The notes under the pieces were generated by a model. That model made no database searches and had not been told where the DNA came from. It was given only the letters and a program-made list of their open reading frames with translations. A stretch of DNA of 64,000 nt from Calocera cornea HHB12733 (lineage: Eukaryota; Basidiomycota; Dacrymycetes; Dacrymycetales; Dacrymycetaceae). This document shows, piece after piece, positions 55,915-64,000 of the stretch. A program made the translations under genes and the position numbers. Where the stretch lies: the NCBI GenBank assembly GCA_001632435.1, contig KV423965.1, positions 117,459 through 181,458 of the forward strand, in the 5' to 3' direction. Within the stretch, counting starts at the first letter, position 1. Each line of letters begins with the position of its first letter.

Positions 55915-58559
55915 ATGTCCATAACGCAGCACATCGTCGACCTCTGCACCTCACCCTCGACCGTAACATCCTCCCTCACCCAGAACCCCGACCTAGCGCC
56001 GCACTCCGTCCCCGCCTCATTATACAAGAAGCCCAACCCGCTCGCCCGCCTCGTCAAGCGCGTCAATATCAAGGGCGCGCTCACGAAGGGATCTGGTGAA
56101 GGGGAGGAGGATGGGTGGAAGGACGGCGAGAGGGAAATGGTGGTGCGCTGTGGGAACTGGGGGGGCAAGGAGCCCAGCGAGCTGTTCTTGAAGGTGCGCT
56201 GGCTTCCCATACGTCCTTTAGTAGTACTAGCTGACGAGATGTGGAAGATCTATCGCGACGTGCTCTTGACACTCGATCGTGATCCCATGATCGGCTGCGT
56301 GAGCCCGCCCCTGCTGGGGTCGAACGGCACTATCCCCCTCACGATCGTCTCCGTGTATGTCCCCCCTCCCCTTCCCTCCCCCCTTCCTCCCTTTCCACGG
56401 TCCCCGTGATTTTTTTGTGATTCGAGCCGGCATTAACACCCCCGCACAGCATCCCCGACATAATGCGCCACTACGGCTCTGTCCTCTCGCGCGCGTCGTC
56501 CGAAGTGATCCTCTGCACGAACTACTGGGAGCCCTCCGCCTCGAGCGACATCATCGCCGACTCCCTGCGCACGCTATCGAAGCGCATGCAGGATGCGGGC
56601 GACGGTCGGAAGGCGGTTGTCAAGCTCATGTACGACCGGGGAACGCCGAAGCAGGTCGTGGAGAACCATACGCCTGTCAAGCCCGAAGACTGGGGCAAGG
56701 TCAAGTTACCGAGCCAGGAGGAGATCCCGGGGATCGATATGGAGGTTATCGTGCGTCCCGTCTCGTGCCCTTCTTTCCCCGCCCAGTACTCACTCCACCC
56801 TTTCATTCTCGTAGAACTTCCACCGCCCCCTCCTGGGAACATTCCACAGCAAGTACATGGTCGTGGACCGCAAGGTCGCCGTCCTCTCGTCGAACAACAT
56901 CCAGGACCGGCCCAATGTCGAGATGATGATCCATCTTGAAGGGCCGATTGTCGACTCGTTCTTCGACATGGCCCTGCTCAGCTGGCATAACAAGATGGTC
57001 CCGGGGATGCCGTCGCTGGTGCACCCGCCCGGCCAGGAACCTTCCCCTGCTTCCACCACTGGCACCGCAGCGCCGGGGGAGAACAGCCCGACCAACTTGC
57101 CCTCGCACCACTCCCCCCAGCATAAATACGCGTTCGGTAAGGAGAACCCCTGGATGAAGGACACAGGGTTGGAGGGCCAACAGCGGGTTGGCGCGGCGAG
57201 GGAGGAGCTGAGGAGGCAGCATGAGGAGGGGGAGATGCATGGCGAGGAAGGCGTGGGGGGAGAGTCGGTTCCGGGCCCAGCGCGGCAGCCTCAGCAAGAG
57301 CAGCCTACCACCGGACAGGCCAACGACCCGGGAGTGAACGGGCAGGCGGCACAGAAGCCTGCAGAAGAGGCGAAGGGCGCGGCGGCTAACGACCAGACGG
57401 ACGACGCGGAGGTGGAGGCTGTGGATGAGGCGCTATTCGATGGGGAGGGTGGGAAGGAGACGCCCGCACATATCGCGCAGCATCTCGGTGCGTCCACTCT
57501 CACTCCTCTCTATACCTCGGTGGGGCTGAAGGATGGGATGGTGCTGCGTAGATATCAAGACGCATGTGGATCCCACTGTTACAACGCTCGACGGGGACGA
57601 CTTCCGCCCGCACATCCTACACAAGGACCACGCGCCCTTCCCGATCGCCATGGTCAACCGGGCGCCGCACGGCAGTACGTCCTTTCCCTGTCCGCCCAAC
57701 CCACTTTCATTGTATGCTGACTGGCAATAGCTCCGGGGCACGAAGATGTCCGCGTGCCGCAGGACGCCGCCTGGCTCGCGGCGCTGCGGTACGCCAGACA
57801 GAAGGTATTCATCCAGACCCCGACGTTCAACGCGACTCCCGTGATTCCCGCGACGCTCGACGCCTGTCGGCGCGGGGTCGTAGTCACGCTCTATGTGGAC
57901 CTTGGTGCGTCCCCTCTCTTCATCCCTGTCCTAGTTCATTCCTGGTCGGGGAAGGCAGGAAGGAAGGAAGTGCTAGTGCTGATGTGCTGGTATGGTAGGG
58001 TTCAACGACCAGGGAGAGCAGATCCCTGGCCAGGGAGGGACGAACGAGCAGGTCGTGTCGGGGATGTACAAGTCTCTGCGCGAGGAGGGCAAGGGCGCGG
58101 AGCACAACTTCAAAGTGTACTGGTACACCAGCAAAGACCAGGTGTCGCCGTTGAATGCTAAGGCGAAGCAGCGGAACTGCCATGGTGCGTGCTCTCCCGA
58201 TGAGGAGAAGGCGAGAGCTGATGTAGGAGATGCGAACAGTGAAATTCATGTCCGTCGACGACCAGATCGCGATCCTCGGGAACGGGAACCAAGACACGCA
58301 GTCGTGGTTCCACTCGCAGGAGATCAATGTGCTGGTCGACGCGCCGCAGCTGATCGCGGAGTGGCATCAGGGGCTGAACGCGAACCAGAACACGCGCCTG
58401 TACGGCCTTGTGGACGAGGATGGGATCTGGCGGTATCGCGAGGGGAAGAAGAAGGGCCAGAAGCTCGAGACGCTCGGAGAGAGGAACGGGAGCGAGCTGG
58501 CGAGGCTCAAGGGGCTCGCGGGCGCCGTCAAGCGGGCACAGGGGAAGGGCGGGTTCTGA
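55915..58559 (+). CDS. Phospholipase D family protein (two HKD motifs)
   Basis: Multi-exon gene starting MSITQHIVDLCTSPS at 55915 and ending at 58559. First half: IMRHYGSVLSRASSEVILCT with the first catalytic motif HSKYMVVDRKVAVLSSNN near 56845-56900. A long acidic, Gln/Pro-rich linker (about 57000-57480) follows. Second half: RYARQKVFIQTPTFNATPVI, then HVKFMSVDDQIAILGNGN, the second HKD motif, near 58240-58290. Both motifs keep His, Lys and Asp, so phosphodiesterase chemistry is plausible. Fungal proteins of this shape resemble cardiolipin synthase/PLD-nuclease relatives and are poorly characterised. A Lys-rich tail ends in GKGGF. Some introns lie around 56190, 56750, 57485 and 57905. The substrate is uncertain. 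Confidence 0.82.
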
Positions 58560-59262
58560 GTACAGCCCGCATGTGCCTGTGGGCAGGGCTGGAGTGGATT
58601 GAGGACTATGAATAGTACCGTACACGCGTTGGACTCGGGATGAAAATGATATGCTACGTTCTAATGTGGACTGCCATCAGCGCATGACATGGGTGAAGTG
58701 CACGCCATGGGACATGTGTACCACCGTCAAGCATCTATTTGCCTTCCGACCAACCCACCCTTGAGCCCTCCACCCTAGGCCTCCCCGACCCGATCAACGG
58801 CATCCGACCGAAGAACCCCTCCAGCTCGCCGAGAGCGCGGCACCTGCAAACCGCCCGTGTAGCCCAAATAGAACGTCAGTTATCCAGGAGGGTTAGACTC
58901 ACCGGGCTTGACCTCCCCGGGGGCGGTCGTAATTGAAGGCATTAAGGCGTGCCCAGCCTGCTGGGCGGGCACTTGACCTCGGGCCGAACCCTGATTCGCC
59001 GCCCTCACCCCGCCCGCCCGCCCTCAGGCTCGCCCCACCTGACTCCCATCAGCCCGCAACCGCAACCGCCGCCGCCGCTGCCAGCGCACACCCGCCATCC
59101 CCGAGCGACCTTCTTTCCTCTCCCCTATTCTGCGCTCCACTTCCTCACACGGCGCGGCGCAACGCCTGCTGAGTATTTTCTGCTCGGTTCCGGTTCGGCC
59201 CTGGGAGGGCGGAGGGCTATATAAGGCGAAGCACTGCTGTTCAGCGCCCGACTACCCCGCAC
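58560..59262. other. Intergenic, promoter of the first F-box-like gene
   Basis: C-rich region with no gene. A TATA box is at 59218-59224. Confidence 0.5.
59218..59224 (+). promoter_or_regulatory. TATA box (TATATAA)
   Basis: Lies 39 bases before the ATG at 59263; the short distance implies a very short leader. Confidence 0.55.
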
Positions 59263-60747
59263 ATGACGAGCGACAGGATAGTCCGGTCGATCGAGAATGG
59301 GAAGATGAGCAACAAGCCGTCTACCCGTGTTGCCGCGCTATCGGAAGCGAAAACCAAGACGAAGACGAAGACGAAAGCGGTCGACGACGCACCGCGAGCT
59401 TCGACTTCCGCCGCCGCGGGTGGGTCGGCACTCGCGCGTCTCCCGCCCGAGCTGTGGGTGCACGTCCTCCGCCAGGCGTTCGACGTGAGCGAGAGCTGGG
59501 CATACGACACCTCGAGCCGGATGCGGTGCATGACGGCGGCATGGGCGCAGGACGAGACGTTCCTCGCGAACGACGGGCAGCGCGGGCGCGAGCTGTGGAG
59601 CTGGCGGCTCGTGTCGCGCGCGTGGAACGCCCTCCTCCTCCCGCTGCTGTTCGACTCCTTCCTTGTGTACGGCTCGGCGCGCGATCTGGAGCGAGCGGTC
59701 AGGGCGCTGCAGGGGTGTGTGGGCGCGAGCGAGACGGGACGGTTCGTGCGGTACCTGACGTTCAGGTTCGACGAGCCGGACGAGGGGGCGGAGGGCGGCT
59801 GGCCGGTGGAAGACGTCGCGTCCCAGATCTACCAGGTGATCAAGCTCTGCCCGGGGATCGAGGAGATCCTCTGGATCGCCGCGGACGACCTGCCCGCAGT
59901 CATCATCCCCGCGCTGCAGGCGACGTCCGTCCGCAAACTGCACCTCCGCGACTGGCGCGACAACCCGCCGGGGGAGGCGCTCCTCGATTTCGCAGCGGCA
60001 GTGCCGTCGCTCGAGGTGCTCGGGCTCGTCGAGGCGTGCCTCGATATGGACCGGGCGATCTACGTCCAGCCAAGAGGCGGCAGGTCAATGCCTAACCTGC
60101 AGCACATCGCCCTCCGGCTGGCGAACGCCAACGTGCCGTTCATCCGCGCTCTGGGCTCGTTCGACCTCCCCCGGCTAACGTCCGTCGTCGGCGACGCCTA
60201 CCAATCCGCGGACATCGACGCGCTTCAGCCGCTGCTGCAGCGGCACGGCAAGTCTCTGAAGAAGCTGGTGCTGCTCTACCCACACGCACACAAGACCTAC
60301 GGCCTCGAGCTCTCCCTGCTCGCCCTCTGCCCCTTCCTGGAAGAATACATCACGCACCTCCCGCTCTGCAGGGAGCAGCGCGCACTCCCCTCCCTCCCGC
60401 GCCTCCGCCGAATAGGCCTCTTCGGCTTCGTCCCCGCCGCGGGCTCGTTCTCCGAGCCCCTGACGCAGACCGACCGGCAAGCATGGTGGGACGAGAAACA
60501 GCCCTGCCACAAGGCCTTCCTCACCAGCCTGAGCAGGGCCAGCCTCCCCGCCCTCTCCGCCATAACCCTCTTCGACCTCTTCCCGCTCGAGGTCCAGAAC
60601 TGGGCCGAGTACGTCTACGGCCTCGTGGACGCCGTCGCGCATGGGTATGTGATGCAGGGGATCACGCTCGAGAATGCAGATGGGCAGCCCGTGCTTGCCC
60701 TGCTGGATGCGTGTCTGTCCCAGTCGCGCCGTATGGCCGCGGCGTGA
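59263..60747 (+). CDS. F-box-like protein
   Basis: A single uninterrupted exon of 494 residues. A KTKTKTKTK run at residues 30-38 precedes the F-box-like motif LPPELWVHVLRQAF (from residue 60). SWRLVSRAWNALLLPLLFDS completes the usual fungal F-box pattern at about 125. The rest is leucine-rich, with irregular repeats (SLEVLGLVEACLDM, KSLKKLVLLYPHAH, LELSLLALCPFLEEY). The family links substrates to SCF ubiquitin ligases, and targets are unknown. It resembles the second gene at 62265 in layout (W..LVCRAWSRFLLPFLLD versus RLVSRAWNALLLPLLFD; LELVVLELCPNVEEY versus LELSLLALCPFLEEY), so they are distant paralogues. High GC. Confidence 0.72.
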   Translation: MTSDRIVRSIENGKMSNKPSTRVAALSEAKTKTKTKTKAVDDAPRASTSAAAGGSALARLPPELWVHVLRQAFDVSESWAYDTSSRMRCMTAAWAQDETFLANDGQRGRELWSWRLVSRAWNALLLPLLFDSFLVYGSARDLERAVRALQGCVGASETGRFVRYLTFRFDEPDEGAEGGWPVEDVASQIYQVIKLCPGIEEILWIAADDLPAVIIPALQATSVRKLHLRDWRDNPPGEALLDFAAAVPSLEVLGLVEACLDMDRAIYVQPRGGRSMPNLQHIALRLANANVPFIRALGSFDLPRLTSVVGDAYQSADIDALQPLLQRHGKSLKKLVLLYPHAHKTYGLELSLLALCPFLEEYITHLPLCREQRALPSLPRLRRIGLFGFVPAAGSFSEPLTQTDRQAWWDEKQPCHKAFLTSLSRASLPALSAITLFDLFPLEVQNWAEYVYGLVDAVAHGYVMQGITLENADGQPVLALLDACLSQSRRMAAA

Positions 60748-61008
60748 CATGCGAGATGTGGCCGGGCGAGAGGGTGGCCGCCGCATGTGTACAGTCTGGA
60801 CGAAAGAGGGCAAGTGGGGTTGCTGGTGAATGATCGCTGTATACTGATGAGAGTTTGGGTTCGTAATGACTAATGTACAATAATGCAAAGGAACTGTTGG
60901 GATCGTCCCCTGATGATGCTATTGGGCTCGCACGGGCGTACGCCGTTCGTTCATGACACTGCCAACCCGATTGATTATAACTCAACGAAGGAGCAACGCT
61001 GGATCCGT

Positions 61009-61944
61009 CTACAGGTCCTCCTCCACCGCCGGCGTCCTCAGCGCGTCCGATACGCTCACATTGACGCCTCTCTCGACGGGCCAGATCGTATACTCGCGCA
61101 TATACACCCTCTCCGGGCCCTCGAGCCCCTCCAGCGCGTCCTGTATCTCCAAGAGCGCCGCCCGTCCCAGCTCCAGCTCATGCTCCTCCGGCTGGTACAC
61201 CGTCTCCACCGGGTAGTCGACATACGGCGTGCGGGACTGCTCGATGTGCGCGCCGAGGATGTGCGTGACGCGCTTGCCCTTCGTGTACTCCACCAGGCGC
61301 GTGTTGGACGCGACGAAGTCGGCCCAGGCGGGTTGCGGCACGTACAGCCGGCCGGGGTAGACCGAGTCCCCAGAGAAGAGGATGCCGGTGCGGTGGTCGT
61401 AGAACGCCAGTGACGCCTCTTCGTGCCCCGGGATGGCGATCACGTCGATCGGCCGGTCGCCGAGGTCGACGGCGCCGAAGTAGTCGCTGATGTTGAAGTA
61501 CGCCGCGTTCGCGTCCACCGTGGCGGGGATGACGGTGTATCCCGCCTCCTTGAGCTCTCCATCGCCCCAGACATGGTCCCAGTGACCGTGTGTATGCACC
61601 ACGACCACCTCTCCCGCCCATTCCCTCGCGTCTAGTACATCCTTCACCGCAGGCACCACGCCCCCGTTACGCGACCCCGAATCCAGCAGCAGCGCCTTCT
61701 CGCTCCCAAACAACAGGTAGAGGAAGGGCTTCTCGTAGTCGGTGCATCCCGACTGGCGCAGGATGGTGAGGTCGTCGTTGTATGCGTGGACGAGCCAGGG
61801 CGCAGGGAGAGGGTCGGCGCTGCAGTCGTACGCTGGCCATTGCTGCGGCAGGACGCCCGTTTCGATGCCGGCCTTGATGGACACGGGCAGTATCGGTAGT
61901 TGGGATGGCGCGAAGAAGGGAAGGAGGGAGAGCGGCCAGATCAT
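61009..61944 (-). CDS. Metallo-beta-lactamase fold hydrolase
   Basis: A single exon of 311 residues. A hydrophobic N-terminus (IWPLSLLPFFAPSQLPIL) may be a signal or anchor. The metal-binding motif HTHGHWDH is at residues 117-124, with later ligands in the GHEEASLAFYD region and in LFSGDSVYPG (Asp) and GAHIEQS (His). The fold hydrolyses thioesters, lactones or lactams with two zinc ions. This relative looks closest to the glyoxalase II-like or lactonase branch, but the substrate cannot be read. It lies convergent to the F-box-like gene on its left and divergent from the one on its right. All expected ligands seem present. Confidence 0.8.
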   Translation of the reverse strand: MIWPLSLLPFFAPSQLPILPVSIKAGIETGVLPQQWPAYDCSADPLPAPWLVHAYNDDLTILRQSGCTDYEKPFLYLLFGSEKALLLDSGSRNGGVVPAVKDVLDAREWAGEVVVVHTHGHWDHVWGDGELKEAGYTVIPATVDANAAYFNISDYFGAVDLGDRPIDVIAIPGHEEASLAFYDHRTGILFSGDSVYPGRLYVPQPAWADFVASNTRLVEYTKGKRVTHILGAHIEQSRTPYVDYPVETVYQPEEHELELGRAALLEIQDALEGLEGPERVYMREYTIWPVERGVNVSVSDALRTPAVEEDL

Positions 61945-62264
61945 CCTTCAGGCTTGATCGAGGAGATGATGTCGTGCAGCACGAAGAGACGGTCGTCCAT
62001 GTTGGCAAATTTCTGCCGCGGTCGCTGGCTGACGGCAGAAGCATAGCTCTGGCAACCGGCGGGCCGGAAGCTTCTGTCCTCTCTTCAATCTACCGTCACC
62101 GCTGTCACGGTCGAAACGTGATTCAATAGCAACACCTTCACAGTAAGTTATCCTGTGGAGCCTTATCGCCATGGGATTCTGAGTGCCATCTTACTCAAAG
62201 GCAGCCATTCAGCGCTGAGCGCCTTCCTCCGACGACAATATCGAACAGCACTGCCGAATCAAGC
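61945..62264. other. Divergent promoter between hydrolase and second F-box-like gene
   Basis: 320 bases, no gene seen. Confidence 0.45.
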
Positions 62265-63773
62265 ATGTCCCGTCCAAATGCAAATCCCGAATCTGCTGTA
62301 TACCGCTGCCCGACAGAGATCTGGGAGCAGATTCTTATCACCCTGGTGTACTCAAGCAGAACGCATCCCGTTTACAACCAACATGTCATGCCGCTGTCTC
62401 GCGGCGGTCATGCTCGATACAGCTTTCATTTCAGTTTCGACGAAGTATACCAGCCGCACACTACAGCTTGGAGGGACTGGTGCGAAGACGTTCGATTCAA
62501 GGTCGAGCCCACCTCTATTGTCACCCTGAACTCGCTTGACTGGAGCTATCGTTTGGTTTGCAGAGCGTGGAGTCGATTCCTGCTTCCTTTTCTATTGGAC
62601 ACTATCCGCATTCATCGAAATTACACCGAGCTGGATGAGGTACTTGCTATGCTCGGCACGAACGGCGGGTCACAACTACGTGGACACTATGTGCGCTGCC
62701 TGCTCGTACAGATTGGCTATTTGCAGGATTGGGATATCAAAGAGCCGGACACAGCAATCGCAACTGCGACAATGGCTAAGCTTTTCAAGCGATGCCCAAA
62801 GCTCGAAGAGCTACGCTACATAGACGACGTGATACTGCCCTCGCCGGACTTGACGATGTCAGTCTGCTCAAACCTCCAGCGCATCGCGCTGAGTTGGAGT
62901 ACATCCATCGATGCCGCCAGTTTTCTTGACTTCTGCGCTTCTCTCCCTTCGCTATATCTGCTCGATTTGAGCAGGCACAACGCAGACACATCTCGACCTG
63001 GAAACACAAGAAACAGCTTTAGATGGCATCTTGGTACGTTAACACACCTCGTCTTGCGCCTGGACTCCTCCTGGATGCGCCACATTACGGCCTGCGCCCT
63101 GCCACGCTTGCAACACCTCTACGCTCTCGTATCATCTCTGGAGGAACCACAAGACGGGGGAGAACACGCAGAACATTTTTTCCACTTGAATGGCGCGAAG
63201 CTCCGCTCCATCGTATTTGCCCATACAACGGTGCCAACCCGTAACGACTTGGAACTTGTGGTTTTGGAACTCTGTCCCAATGTGGAGGAGTACACCACAT
63301 GTTTCCCATTTATCCACTCGGATACCCCGTTTCCAGTTCTTGCTCAGCTGCGATCGCTGGGCCTATCTGGATTCGGATTGGACGAACAAGCTGCTCAAGT
63401 CCTCGGACTAAGTGACATAGGCATTGCAGGTCTACCGGAGGCGACTCTCGCCTTTTTCTCAAAGCTAAACCGCGTCAACACACCGTCGCTCGCTGTTATC
63501 AAGGCACTCGATCTAGAGAGTCACAAGGCACGAGATACGGCTTGGACAAAAACAATATCGGCGGTGACCGAAATCTGCCAGGCTCGTGGCATCCGTTTCC
63601 AGGATGCACTTGAACGGCCGGTTTTTCTTCCTTCTGTTCATACAGGTGCGTACCTCAGGCCCGAATACGACTCGAGTCTTCTAAAAGCAGTCAGCATAGC
63701 AAACCCTGTCTCTTTCCTCGCGTCCGGATTCACCAGCCGTCCTGCACCATCCAGATTTCCAAGTCATGGCTAA
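62265..63773 (+). CDS. F-box-like protein, second copy
   Basis: A single exon of 502 residues starting MSRPNANPESAVYRCPTEIW. CPTEIWEQILITLVY (from residue 15) and YRLVCRAWSRFLLPFLLDTI form the F-box-like region, followed by leucine-rich segments (KLFKRCPKLEELRY, SLPSLYLLDLSRH, LTHLVLRLDSSWM, LELVVLELCPNVEEY). A distant paralogue of the gene at 59263 but with lower GC and different linkers. Expected to act as an SCF adaptor; target unknown. The frame is intact to TAA-type stop at 63771-63773. Confidence 0.72.
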   Translation: MSRPNANPESAVYRCPTEIWEQILITLVYSSRTHPVYNQHVMPLSRGGHARYSFHFSFDEVYQPHTTAWRDWCEDVRFKVEPTSIVTLNSLDWSYRLVCRAWSRFLLPFLLDTIRIHRNYTELDEVLAMLGTNGGSQLRGHYVRCLLVQIGYLQDWDIKEPDTAIATATMAKLFKRCPKLEELRYIDDVILPSPDLTMSVCSNLQRIALSWSTSIDAASFLDFCASLPSLYLLDLSRHNADTSRPGNTRNSFRWHLGTLTHLVLRLDSSWMRHITACALPRLQHLYALVSSLEEPQDGGEHAEHFFHLNGAKLRSIVFAHTTVPTRNDLELVVLELCPNVEEYTTCFPFIHSDTPFPVLAQLRSLGLSGFGLDEQAAQVLGLSDIGIAGLPEATLAFFSKLNRVNTPSLAVIKALDLESHKARDTAWTKTISAVTEICQARGIRFQDALERPVFLPSVHTGAYLRPEYDSSLLKAVSIANPVSFLASGFTSRPAPSRFPSHG

Positions 63774-64000
63774 TTATGCGGTGGCATGACCCGACTTGGA
63801 CGCAACTGCCTCAAAAGGCCTTTCCGATCTATATATGCTATCCCCGTCTTTGCAAACCGCTGTATTCAGTACGAGAGCGCACGATACTGAACTACATCCC
63901 CGATGTGCGATCCTTGACTGTGCCTCTTTACTCCGCCTTCTGAGTCAGAGACACACAAAGCTCAACCATGCCCTGTGGCTCAAAAGAGTTACTGGACGTT
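63774..64000. other. Right edge, no gene seen
   Basis: Contains a TATA-like stretch (ctatatatgc) near 63830. A gene could begin beyond the window. Confidence 0.35.

Overview
The window is nuclear DNA from a filamentous basidiomycete, most likely an agaricomycete of the polypore or mushroom type. The reasons are dense split genes with introns of about 45 to 80 bases, three members of the DUF6533 seven-helix family that is expanded in Agaricomycetes, a Ytp1-like membrane protein, fungal F-box-like genes, and no prokaryotic signals. Gene models were rebuilt by hand from splice sites and reading-frame continuity. Where every exon phase closed I state the predicted length.

Layout. 1-260: 3' end of a gene resembling the C-terminal beta domain of family 79 glycoside hydrolases. 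0.6-7 kb: an unclear small gene, a DUF6533 membrane protein, and a tandem pair of short-chain dehydrogenases, one of which has damaged splice sites. 8.8-21.4 kb: accessory DNA with a HECT-like protein carrying a Cys/His-rich module, a 60-70 bp tandem repeat array, an F-box-like gene divergent from an orphan 748-residue protein, a small coiled-coil gene, and a DDE integrase/transposase gene of 551 residues. 22.2-26.2 kb: two convergent genes of unknown function. 26.5-35.0 kb: an 8.5 kb element bounded by inverted repeats of about 280 bp built from three hairpin units each. It encodes a Pif1-type helicase on one strand and, divergently, a 916-residue orphan protein with a Cys-rich module and basic tail. 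35-44.4 kb: an unresolved gene, two more DUF6533 genes, and a complete MCM-binding protein gene with paired ACGCGT boxes just before its start. 45-63.8 kb: more GC-rich, conventional host genes: a Ytp1-like membrane protein, a GH31 alpha-xylosidase, a head-to-head pair of MFS transporters, a phospholipase D family protein, two F-box-like proteins and a metallo-beta-lactamase-fold hydrolase.

The strongest candidate for an undescribed system is the 26.5-35.0 kb helicase element. I see no known DDE or tyrosine-recombinase signature in it. It has perfect structural logic for a mobile unit (inverted arrays of hairpins, two divergent genes, a shared 306-bp promoter). A hairpin of the same sequence family lies 4.9 kb outside it, next to the DDE integrase. 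The 13.3-18.3 kb block repeats the same architecture more weakly: oppositely oriented repeats around a divergent gene pair.
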